A stretch of 64,000 nucleotides of DNA, taken from the NCBI GenBank assembly GCA_958510875.1, contig OY294067.1:254821736-254885735 (forward strand), read 5' to 3'. This DNA is from Endomychus coccineus (Eukaryota; Arthropoda; Insecta; Coleoptera; Endomychidae). Made by a program: the position numbers and the translations under genes. The notes beneath the pieces are model-generated. The model was not told the origin of the DNA and ran no database searches. It was given only the letters and a program-made list of their open reading frames with translations. Shown in pieces: positions 37,358 to 49,400 of the stretch (position 1 is its first letter; the number at the start of each line of letters is the position of its first letter).

Positions 37358-38439
37358 TATATGACTCAATGAATTATAAACAGGTCAATTAGAAAAGTCT
37401 CAATCCATTCATCGAAACGATAACATATTGCGAGTTGGAGGGCGGGCGATTGCAGAATTGTAATTTTTCAAATGATAAAAAGCAAAACATCATCTAACAC
37501 GAGTCATTTTCGAAAGTGAACATAAGAAATTTATGCACCCGGGTCCTCAGCTTTTATTAGCTTCAATAAGAGTTTTTCTGACCAATACTAGGTCGAAATC
37601 TCGCTGAGAAAACTGATAGAAATTGTTTTACCTGTTTCCGCCAAAGACCAAAATCGCTCCATTTAATAATAATGGGGCAATTGCCTGAGTCGTGTCTCCA
37701 GCCAGGGCCAATATTTGCTATTACCGGAATAGATTACGCCGGATCTTCCCAAATAAAAGACAGAAAAGATCGTGGCGCAAAAACGCATAAATGTTACATT
37801 GGACTTTTTGTTTGCTTCTCAACAAAAGCAGTCCACTTAGAGCTTATATCAGACTTATCCAAAGATTAATTTATTATGGCATTGAAACGATTCGTTTCAC
37901 GTGGTGGTAAACTGGTTAACCATTTAGGATATTCTCCGATAACGTAAAAAGCTTTGTTTCCGCTAATTGGGAATTACTAGAATTAGCTAATTTTTATCTC
38001 AAAATAATGATAAAATTACTACTCACTTAGCCACCGAGCATATACATTGGAACTTTATACCAGCGTAGGTACTCACCTCATTTTGGGGGAATCTGGGAGG
38101 CCGGTCTAAAATCATGTAGACATCACCTCAAAAGGGTTATAGTTAATGCGAATCTTACTTTTAAGGAATTCAATACTCTTATAACACAAGTGGAGGCAAT
38201 AATGAATTCCCGTCCACTGTTCCCTCTTTCCTCTGATCCAAGTAATTCAATCCCACTCAGTCCGGCTCACTTTCTCGTTGGGCGTTCACTAATGGCTATA
38301 CCAGGTCCAAATTACCAAGAGATACCAGTGAGCAAAATAAGTCGATTTCAGCATACACAGCAGTGTCAGCAACATTTTTGGAACCGCTGGCACAAAGAAT
38401 ATGTTACTGAATTGATGACAATATATACATACCGTCAAC
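37358..38439 (+). pseudogene. BEL/Pao integrase, decayed
   Basis: About 37430 encodes DNILRVGGRAIAEL, and 37530-37570 encodes KFMHPGPQLLLASIR, the zinc-binding N-terminus of BEL/Pao integrase. The frame from 37672 reads GIDYAGSSQIKDRKDRGAKT and FSTKAVHLELISDLSKD, the start of the catalytic core with its first Asp. The frame from 38190 reads EAIMNSRPLFPLS and HFLVGRSL, the region of the catalytic Glu, then FWNRWHKEYVTEL. Frames change and stops occur between the pieces. Confidence 0.85.
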
Positions 38440-39046
38440 CCACGGTCGTATATACAGGTCTGGGAACTCGAGGCTGTTACCTATGTGAGAAGTGAGTCCG
38501 CTGAGCGTCATCTGTTGCATAGTACCAAAAGGGTGGCGCATGAGTCGAGGAATGATCTCTGGCACGTATACGACCGTGTTCTCTGGCAATTGTCATTATT
38601 GACTTGTAAACTGAAGGAATATCGGCGTTTGTAGGAAAAAATTACGAAACCGTGCATTGTGCCGAAATACAAAACGGGGTACAAAAGTGTAAAGCAAGAA
38701 ACTTCTGTTTTTAAAGTGCCGAAAGATGCGAAAAAGGTGGATGCTTGCGATTCCGGATAGAAATCGTTGTAACGAGGTCTGTTATGTGTGCGAGCATGTA
38801 TAACGAAAAAGGGGAAGTTATTTTTAAAGTGAGTAATACATTTTGACAATAGTAACAGTTCTGTTCCTCTCTCAAATCAGAATAGTAAATATTGCGTACG
38901 AGAAAAATTATTTTACTTTATAATGTGACTGTTGCCATACTTCGATCCAAGCGCTAGCTGGTGGTTGAGCGTGGGACTACGAGTTTGGCGACATGTAAGA
39001 GACTCATGTCAAACATAGAGTTCCCAGCCTGTATGTACGACCGTGG
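38440..39046. mobile_element. 607-bp TIR element at the end of the BEL/Pao integrase
   Basis: Left end CCACGGTCGTATATACAGG followed by CTGGGAACTC (38440-38469) is mirrored at 39018-39046 with one gap and one or two substitutions. No transposase coding or obvious target duplication is seen. It begins just after the last recognisable integrase codons, so it either inserted there or replaced the 3' end. Confidence 0.7.
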
Positions 39047-39103
39047 TCTATGCTAGAGACCGACTTACTGACAGTTCAGTGACAATTAATTACTTACCAT
39101 AAT

Positions 39104-39142
39104 CATAGATAACTCTATTCTACAGTAGTTGAGTTATCTATG
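39104..39142. repeat. Perfect 12-bp hairpin
   Basis: CATAGATAACTC (39104-39115) and its exact inverse (39131-39142) are separated by 15 bases. No T-run follows. It may be the tip of a larger decayed palindromic element. Confidence 0.6.
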
Positions 39143-40400
39143 ACCATAATGTTCTGTATTAGTGTTATTCTGACATATCATGATTCTGACATGTGACTAA
39201 TTTGTTGTTTATTTGCTTTAGCATGCATTTACATTATGCTAACACATAACAAGAAACTGGTTTTTTTAGTGAGGTGGGGACTGGGAAATGCCAGAAAAGC
39301 AATAATGATAAAGCGCAACAGCAGATAAAATAATTATAGTTGCAGTGTTTCACCGCCAAAATGATCTTACTTAATGGTAAATATTTGAGATTCTAACTCA
39401 ATAGAGGTCTAGTGTAGTATTAGAAAATGCCAAGCATCGAGCTTAGGGAAATATCACCACAAACGGTAAGTTTATATTTATATATCGTGTCTACGGAGAT
39501 AAATAACAATGTTGTTTAAACTACTTATGTACCATTAAACATGATTTTTAAAAGCAGGGACTTGTTTGTTTAATGTAATGTATTTGGTATTTTAAAATTT
39601 TTCAATATGTACCTACTATATATCGAATATACTACTTACTTAGGAATGTTACTTCTTAATTTTTGTAGCCAAGAAATGTAGAAGACTTCTTGATTGTAAC
39701 ATGAGGTAAATCGACTATTTGATACCTTTGAGCTAATTGTCTAGAATACTTCTTTCGCTACATACATTTTGTTCTTCACACCCAGCAATCAATTTCAAAC
39801 TATTTTATATTGTGCAAATTGATCCTTCTCATAGTTTAATTTTTAAAATTGAATTTTTTATGTTACATACGACACTGATAGCTACACACAAACACCTAGC
39901 TCTTGGTAAATATTTTAGACATATTGACAATTATCACCCTTGGAATTATAGAGAAAAAAATTACAGCCATTTGGCAATTGATGATAAAATAATTCTAGTT
40001 AACAGGGAAGGGCAAGAACAATTATTGTCTATTTGGGTACAAATTGACAAAATTAAATTGTGACATGAGGCTGAATTTGCACAATGTGAGATAGTGTGAT
40101 ATTATAGCTAGGAGTGTGTAGAACCATGTATTTAGTCAAAAATTGTGTAGCGAAGAATGACATATTCTAGACAATTATCAAAGACTGGAGTCCCTCCCAC
40201 ATAAATTTAAATTTCAAATTTGGATACCTAGATACTCTATGACTAGTTGTTATACTCTAGAACTTTCTGTTGAGATTATTAGCTAGGATCTTCATTGTCC
40301 CTTGGAAATCTCTTGGTGAATCAACGAAAGGAATGAACATTTTGAAAAGTTATTTCACTTGCCATTCAAATCAAACATTCAGCAAAATATAACACATTTC
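39143..40400. other. Upstream region of GH16-2, no gene recognised
   Basis: A 108-codon open frame at 39737-40063 (with PWNYREKNYSHLAIDDKI in its second half) matches nothing I know, has no signal peptide and no splice context I can defend. The stretch should hold the promoter and untranslated first exon of GH16-2. A TTTTCCAG acceptor at 40408-40415, 7 bases before the ATG, parallels GH16-1. Confidence 0.35.
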
Positions 40401-40422
40401 TTACTGATTTTCCAGATTGAAA

Positions 40423-43400
40423 ATGATTAAGTCCATCTTAGTGCTTTTGATCAATATATCACATAACTGCTTAACTCCAGCTGATTGTCCACAATATAAC
40501 AGTATAACATCTGCAGCTTGCCCACAAATCAGTGTAACAACAGCAAGAGGTACACATGCACCAATAGGACAACTCTGCCCTGGAGATCTCATCTTTGAAG
40601 AAAATTTTAACAGTCTCGATGAAGAAAAATGGACTCATGAAAATTCCCTAGGAGGTGGTGGGGTGAGTAATCAATTGGCATATCCTTAATTCACTATGGA
40701 GCATAAAATTCTGTGAAGATTATGTATTTGTGCTGCAATTTAATTCACGAAAAGAATAAATCATTTTGATTTTTTTTTTTTACAGAATTGGGAATTTCAA
40801 TGGTATACAAATAATCGAAATGTAAGCTACACAAAAGATGGCAATTTCATCATTAAACCAAGGTTGCTTGTCGATCAGAAAGGTGAAGGGTTTTTGACCA
40901 ATGGACACCTTGAAATTGATTCCAATGAGTGAGTATATATACTCAGTTTATTATTCTTAGAAGATTGTATGGCAGTAAGAATAAATAAAAACCTAATTAT
41001 ACTAATGAATAGAGATATCTCAACAAGTTATTCTAATTTGAAATTAATTGAGTAATTACAGCAATATAATTAAATAATCATGAAATAAGCATTTTCTATC
41101 AAAAGCCTGGAGTTTAGATTGGCAGTTGTTCATCCAGTTTCACATTTTCGATTCTACCATTATATTATTGCACAAATAATAATTCATCTGAAAATTTTCT
41201 GTGTATTAGATCATGGAAATTCTTCTCAAAGCTTCAATTAAAGATACTGATACTATAGACAGTTCAACTTTCTTGGATAAATTGATGATGAAACTTAAAT
41301 GTTCCAAACAAAAAATGGAAGCTCCTTTCCTAAAGATTAAAGAATTATGTGAACTTAAATAAAATAAATATAGTTACATATTTTTTAATACTTCGAAATT
41401 TGGAGAATAAAACTCAAAATTTAGACAAAACTTTTAACATTTAATTTAAAAATGCTGACAAATTGTTTCACCAATTTACAAAATTGTTAACAAATGGTAA
41501 ATTATATGTATCGATTTGATCATTTAATATTACATTGTTATTGTTTTTTGAGTGTTTCAATATTTCCATGGATTCTAGTATATTAAGTTTATGTCCTTTT
41601 TCCTGAATATGTAGAATATCGGGATTAAAGGTGAAATTGTGATTTGCGTAATTAGAGTCCTCTTTTTTGAGCCTGTAACTTCTCAAATGTTCGTTGAACC
41701 TCACGCTGAAACTGCGTCCAGTTTGTCCTATGTACAAAGCACTACAGTCATCACTCTCAGTGTGTAAACTGTAAACTCCAGATTTCTTTAATTTATCTTT
41801 TTTAGATTTCGAGTAATTAATATACGACAATAGGTTATTTGTTGTTTTAAAGGCTACGTTTTTATTCTGGTTTTAAGAAATTGAAATATTTTTAGTGAAT
41901 GTTTACCTAAATATGTTAGACATGTGAAATTTGATTTGGTGTTATTATTAATCTGCGGATAAATTACGTTTAAGGCTCTTGTATTGAGTTTATTTCGGAG
42001 TATTTTATTAATTATCTTGACATTATTACCGTTATTTTTGACAATATCTATGATTCTGTTTAATTCCAAATGGAAATTATCTTTACTTAATGAGACGTTT
42101 ATTAATCTATGTATCATACAATTATATGCTGCTAGCTTGTGTGATTGTGGATGTAAAGTAGTGTTGTGTATTATGGTATCTGTGTGGGTGGGTTTGTGAT
42201 AAATAGCGAAAGAAAAATAATTATTTGTATGTGAAATGGTCAGATCTAAAAAGTTTAAGGACTTGTTGTTTTCCATCTCTAATGTGAATTCTATATTTGG
42301 GTGTAAGTTGTTAATATAGGTGAGAAAGAATTTATCTGACGGTTACTGCCTGTAAAGTAAGCGATTAGGTTGTCAACATAGCGATACCAATATACAAACA
42401 TGTGCTGAAAATTGGAATTTAAAATCTTAGTTTCCAAGTAATTCATAAATATTTCTGCTAGCAACGGAGATAATGGCGATGACATCATATGATATAAGTT
42501 TGATATTTGTTTTTAGTTCGACATCTTTTATTTTTTCTATTAACTGAAAAGAGTTTTTTATACTGTATTTAGGCTCAAAGTTTGTATATGTTGATATTAT
42601 GTTGGTTAACTTTTTCGCTATTTTTTGACAGGGTGCATTGATATATGAACAAACGGGTCTTATGGGAGTATTGTCTTTGTGAATTTTTAATAAACCATAT
42701 AGAGAAGGTGGTTGAGGATTCATGTTTATTAAACGAGGTTTCTCATATTCAGTGAAAATATATTTGATGTTTTTGAGAGAATTTTTAATATTTGCCTGGA
42801 TTTTCGTTATGAATTTACACTACAAAACGCCGAAACCATAGATGTATAACTATAGTTACATTTATTTATTAAATTGGTCAAAATGAAACCTTTAATAGTA
42901 ATTTTATTTATGTTTAGAATGAATTTTCATCATGTAATGGCTGATTGTATTCAATTTTTGAAAGAATTAGGCATAACTATCACATGTTACGTTGATATTT
43001 CTATTACCAATTGGAAGCTGGGCCCAATTAACAATGGTATTCACAATTGATTAGTTGATTTACATGTTTGACTGTAAACCCTTTGTATGTTGTTAATTAA
43101 ACTCAATGTTTTATCTTTCTCACTGAATAGAGCTTAAACAATTTCTTGTTGGTAGAAATCGATTAAACAGTGGAGATTAAAAATTATTCAACATTATGAA
43201 GACACTTTGAATTATTTCAGATGCACTAACTATGATTGGTTTGGATGTGTCAGAACTGGTACAAAAGAATCTATTCTAAATCCCATTATCAGTGCAAGAG
43301 TGAGTACACTGTACTCCTTCAGCTTTAAATATGGTCGAATGGAAATTAGAGCCAAATTACCCACAGGAGATTGGTTATGGCCAGGTATGTACAGCATAAC

Positions 43401-46400
43401 TATAGCGCCACTGATACAATTAAATCATATCAAGATCGGGTTATATTCTTTGTAAAATAACAACATGAATTAAATCTTATAGTTACAATAAGTAATGCTT
43501 ATAGTTGATTGAGCAGAAAGTAGTATTACTAGCACAACTTGTTGAACCATTTATAATTTAAATTATTCCCTTTTTATTTTAAATATGATAAAATGCTTTC
43601 CACAAAAATTTTAATATCTGAGGAGTAGGAACATTTTGTTTTGAAATTTTCATAACTTGTAATAGAGTTGATGAAATGATTAAATTGTGAACTTGTTTTG
43701 GGTTAATTCACACTTCGAATATTTTGAACATCTTAAATGCTGAGAAGAGTTTCCATCGCATCTGTTTATTGCAGCATAAGGTCTTTTGGCTTTTATTCAT
43801 ACAAGGCGTTTCTGAACCTACCATTAACGCCGATACATCGTCATCGAACTCGTCGGCTCGAGTGGTGCAATGATTGAGCAAACTGGGGCCTATGAATGAA
43901 ATCAAGTTCAGTAACGAGTCCAGGTTCTGTTTTTTACAGTTTCCTGTGAAACGCCAAACATCCCTCACATGTGGATTTATGGTTTGAGGTGCACGTCACC
44001 TCTAGTTGAAATGTACTGGAGCCAGCTGCTGTGCCTTTTTTAAAAGGATTGAATCAGCCTCTATTTCAACAAGATAATGTGCGTACTTGCACAGCAAGCG
44101 TTTCAACAGATTATCTAGAAAAAAATAATGTTATGATACTTTTATGACTTGCACAGTCGCCAGATTTATGGCCTATCGAACATAATTATGTTAACAGTAG
44201 ACAGGTTGATTTATCTCATCCCCTGAATAACTTTGAGGACCTTCAGCTTCCCATTCAAGAATCCTGTAATAACTATTCAGAACGATATTGATCGTCTTCT
44301 TTCATACATGCCCCACAGAGCAAATGAATGCAAAAGAAATCATGACTCCTACCTTTTAAATAAACTTTCTGAAAAACATTAATGAAATATATCAATTCTG
44401 TCTAGGTGTTATAGGCCAGTATTAATAGGAGTAAAAATTAGAAAAAAAAATTCGTTACAGCAATCTGACAGCGGGATATTGTAGAACAAGATATTATAAA
44501 AGAGGGAAAAATAAATCGAACCGACAGTTGCTATCCGGGGTGGAATGGGGTAGGTTTTTAGTGGTTGAAAAGAGTTTTTCGCTAGTTCTGATTTTTTCGG
44601 TATTTTCAATTTTCCCGCCATTTTTTCCATCGCAGTATACCTTTTTTACCACTTATCGAAAGTAGACGTAACAACGAGTAAGTGAGCCAAAACAGAACTC
44701 TGTAGTAGGCGTAGTTTTAAGAGGTTTTTTTTTTGTTTTAAATTATATTTAACAACAACTTCTAAATATTTCCCTCCGAAAAAATTACTGCCTTTTTGCA
44801 ATAAATAGAGGTATCTTTTGCCAAAGTTAGAGCTTCATAAAGTACTTTTGTCAAAGAAAAAAATTAAAAACCAAAAAATCGGTTTTTCGCATTTTTTCGA
44901 AACATTTTGAGGTTAGGGTAAAAGTTGTAAATTTTTTTATTCTCTACAACTTTTATATTTAACTTTTTTTGATAGAATGCACGGTTTAGCCAGAAATCAC
45001 GTTTTCAACCCCTAAAAACACACCTCATTCCACCCCGGATAGCAACTGTCTGTTCGATTTATTTTTCCCTCTTTTACAAATATCCCGCTGTCAGATTGCT
45101 GTAACGAATTTTTTTGTTGTTCAAATGCTATTTGTACTGGCGTATTAATATTGGAATAGTTTTGTATATACCCACAGACTACTTGCTTATTTAATTTGAT
45201 ATCAGATTGATAACAATATATTCTAAAATAAGTGAATTGTTACATATTACCAGTTCTCTTAAAACCTACTAAATTAATTAGCTTTAATATTATCCTATAG
45301 ATGACACTACCAATACGCATTTTTGTTAAGAATACTGAATAACAATCATTGACTATAGATGTAGTTCAACCTCCATGATAATTAAAGTTTTCTTACAAGA
45401 ATCATTCGAAACCGAAAGACTTCATATTATAGCTGTGTCGTCGAAAATATTAGATATGATCACGATTTTCAGTTGAAATCTAGTTAACAACATCGACTAA
45501 TAAAATAAGAGCATAGAAGCCGGTGCAAACTGTTGATGGCAAAGCTAACCCAGTCGTCCAAATCCTAAGCCCTGATTTATTAGTTGCGTAACAGTGAGAC
45601 TTGGGCATTTGGAAAAGTTGAAAAATCGTTCTTCCTGCTTGATAATTAAAGTTTTCTTACAAGAACCATTCCCGAAACACTTCATATTAAAGCTGCATCT
45701 TCGAAAGTATTAGAGATAATCACGATTTTCTACTAAAATCTAGTCACCATCGACTTATAAAATAAAAGCATAGAAGGCGATGAAAACAGTTGATGGGAAA
45801 TTCTTAATTGTTGTCCAAATTCTAAGCGCTGAATTATTAGTTGCTTTAAAATGATATTTATGGATTTAGAAAAGTGTACAAAAATCCACGTGTTTTATAC
45901 ACCATGGCGCTTCAATGCTACCACAAGGATTGTTCAAATTGGCTCTTATTTTTTTAAGCGTTATATAATAAGCAAATAAATGTAATGGCAAACTTCAAAG
46001 CAACCTTTTAAATAAATTATATTTGCAGTGGTTTCTGTTTCGGAACCTCTGAAGTCAATTAAGAATATTGTTTTATACCAATATTATCTAGTACGTAGAT
46101 AAAATGCTAGAATACCCAGACTTGATATAATTATTTCATTAACCTCTTGACATATATTAGATAATGTTTACTTTTCATTTGACCTGAGAACACGATTTTG
46201 GAGATGTACTGTTTGTAGAATGACATTGAACTTGCACAGTTATTGGCATTAGTCTGTAATTTTCGTGGTATCCTTATAATTAAAGTAATTGCATAAGATA
46301 ATCTAAAATGTTCTTATTCGTTATCATCTTCGACGAATGTACCATAGGAATTATTGACAATCGTATAATAAAGTAAGACAAAACGTGTGTCTACCAATGT

Positions 46401-49400
46401 AAATATGTTTCGGGTTAAAATTTGTATTTTGCAAAGAATTTACTTACGTCGTTTTTGAAACGACTGATTCATTGTTTTTGGCCCGAGTCTCCAAGAGAAT
46501 CGGGGTATGGAATCAAACAACGAAAATGTTTCATTGAGATATTCAATACGAGGACAAGGTGAACAGTCCATGAAAAATGAAATAGGTAGCGCCACAATCA
46601 AAAATCCCATGTGTCATTTGTGATGTACCATCTTTAACTAGAATACATTAACATTTTCGGACTGATATGTCATCCGGTTCAGTTTTGACACCCATCGAAA
46701 GCAACTTACCTCGAAGATTTTTGTAAACATGGAAAAAAGTGAATTTCGCGTCTTGATTAAACATTGTTTCTTGTATTTCTTGCGTGTAAAAAACATAACG
46801 TCAACCAAAGCATCGCTTATTAAACATTATGGGGAGTTCTCACCATCGATTGGAACGATTCACAAGTGGTTTACTGATTTTCGTTGTAATAGTATGACCA
46901 CAAAGGACGCCGAACGTTCTGGTCGTCCAATTGAGGTTACAACGCCATGGTATGATATTGGATGATCGACGAGTTGAAGTGCACGAGATTGCTGAGGTTA
47001 TGGGGATCTCCACCGAACGGGTAGGAGTATTTGGCGATGTTCAAGCGCGATAAGAAGGATTTTTTGCGCCGTTTCGTAATCGTAGACGAAATATGGATCC
47101 ATCACATCAGAGACCTCAGAAGAGTCGAAACAGTGGACTTGTCCTGGAGAATCAAAAAAGGGCAAAGTGGGCTTATCGTCCAACAAATTCATGGCAACAG
47201 TTTTTTGGGATGCACACGGTACCCTCCATATCGATTACCTTGAAAAGGGCAAAACCATCGTCTATTTTTAAACTTGTAGTGAAGAAATAGCTCCGCGGAA
47301 AGAGATTTGGCTCCAACGAAGAGGTCATCACTGAAACAAACGTTTATTTTGAAGGATTGCCGAAATCGTATTATTTGGAAGGGATCGAAAAATAAAAAAA
47401 AAAGTTGGACGATGTGTACCGAGCTACAAGGAGATTATGTTGGGAAATGAAATAAGTTTCGACCAAACAAATCATTTCTTGTTTAATTTTTCAGGGACTT
47501 TTCACCTTGCTCTCGTATATTGAGTGAATAAAATTGAAGAGCTGAAAATGTAGCTCTAAAAAAGCCCTCAAATAATTCTCCACATCTCTCGCTTTCGAGA
47601 TACAGTTTATTTCTTGTTATACTTACCGGGAGTCATTTTATATCTCGAAAACTGCTTATCGCACAAAAATTAATAATCCCTTTTTGAAAAGGATATTGGT
47701 TGGGGAATTTGTTGAGGCAATTTGACCTCCGGTCCACCATCTTTAATGGCGTAACATAGCCACCCCTAAAATTTATTACCGCAGTTCGATTGGTTAAGAG
47801 AACCAGTCACTTGTTTCCCAGTCTATTTAGAATCGGTTAATTAAATTTCCGACAGTTGAAATGTCTGAAAATTCTCGGCTTCCGAATGGATTCCGCGTCA
47901 CAATAGTACAACTTGATGCCGTTATTGTTTCGCCAACCATTACGGGTGGTATCTTCAGGGCAGGCTTGAACTGAAACTGATTCTTCTGGTTTCTGTAGAG
48001 GTATTTATTGTGGGAAATAATCTTCACCCTACACAGTTCACTGCCGTTATTCCGGTAGTTAACACCGTATCCTGAGTCACGGTTTAGATTATTTGGTTGT
48101 TTTAGGATTGTTATCGCTTCAAGAACTTTGGGACTCGGACTAGAATTTTAGTATTTTCGAAGAGGATTTGATGATTATTGAACTTGTGTTCCGCAAGTGC
48201 AGATCTACTGGTGTCACGAATTCTTATACAGAACTGTTCTTTCACACGAGTAGCTACTGTACGACCTGTTTCACCAATGTAGACTTTACAAGAACAGGGA
48301 ATGCTAGAAACACCTTGTAAATGAAGAGGGGGGAAGGGGAATCTTTGATAGGTTTGGAAAAACTAGTAGAAATATTATGCTTCTTCAATCTGTTATATTT
48401 TCAATATATGGAAAATAGGCAGTCGATAGGTGAGGTGGGGGATTTGGATGTGGCTCAGGTTGATTTGCAATTGTAACCCTCTGTTAGTCGCGGCTCCAGC
48501 CAGACAAATATGGTCGCGCTGTATCTCGCAGATACATATTTATTTACAAAAAACAACTAGAAATCGCGATTTTTTGTTTCAAGTTATACGTATTTTTCTA
48601 GTAAAGCTCGAATCCTTAAAAGAATAATTGATTCAATTTACAATATATTACAATTTACGTTTTTTGTTGTTGAATGACAATCTTCACTGCAAATAAATTT
48701 AACATGTTGTAGGCACAAATACATTTCGCAGGAAGAACATTTGTATTTAGTAAGCCTGGTACGCTCTTCTCCCTGACACGGAATGCATCTTTTACGGCTA
48801 CTTGTATTTTCCACGTCCGCATCATTAGAATTTCTAAAGTGCGCAACATTGAAAATTTCTCTGATGTGTGATTAACCGCTGTTGCACACACCTCAAGATC
48901 CAGAAACCCATTAACACGAGAACTTAGCAAGCACAGAAGGCATAGACACAAGCCTCACCCCACCATCAATCTAGATCCAATTCTAGACGCGTTTCATCTC
49001 GATCGTGTATCTGAGAGATACGCGCGACTAACGGAGGGTTAAGCGAAGTGCATTTCTTTATGGCTTTTTGATAATAGGACGTGTATGAAAAGTGTTTTAA
49101 TTCTGATTTTAAGGGTTGTGGTTAGGATAAATTGACAGCTCTTTTGGGCAGGGTGGTGGTGGGAAAGGCCATTGAGGTATATATCGGTGTGAGTGGGTTT
49201 GATACACAGAGTGTCCTAAAGTACCGTCAGTCTGTCGACTAACTAATACATCTAGGAAGTTAGGAACGAGAGTGAACTTTTTGATTCAACTTCCATGGTA
49301 AAACGGATATTGGGTTGTAATGAATATAAAAATATATAAAAGGAACAAGATTTTAGCCACCATGTTGCCAAATAACTAAAGTGTCATCGACATATCTAAA

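Larger units (their letters stand above)
29886..38439 (+). mobile_element. BEL/Pao LTR retrotransposon, heavily decayed and interrupted
   Basis: Colinear BEL/Pao parts occur in order on the + strand: gag (29886-30462 and 31226-31640), protease region (about 31690-31810), RT N-terminus (about 32235-32370), RT core (about 33890-34660), RNase H and connection (about 34780-35497), integrase (37420-38439). The 5' end abuts the dead non-LTR RNase H directly, so the left LTR is lost. No LTR was identified at the right either. Stops and frameshifts occur throughout, and four blocks of foreign DNA interrupt or end it. The element is not functional. Confidence 0.85.

Noticed and set aside
39737..40063. 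108-codon ORF upstream of GH16-2
   Set aside because: No recognisable domain, signal peptide or splice context, and the composition is AT-rich like the flanks. Kept only as a note.
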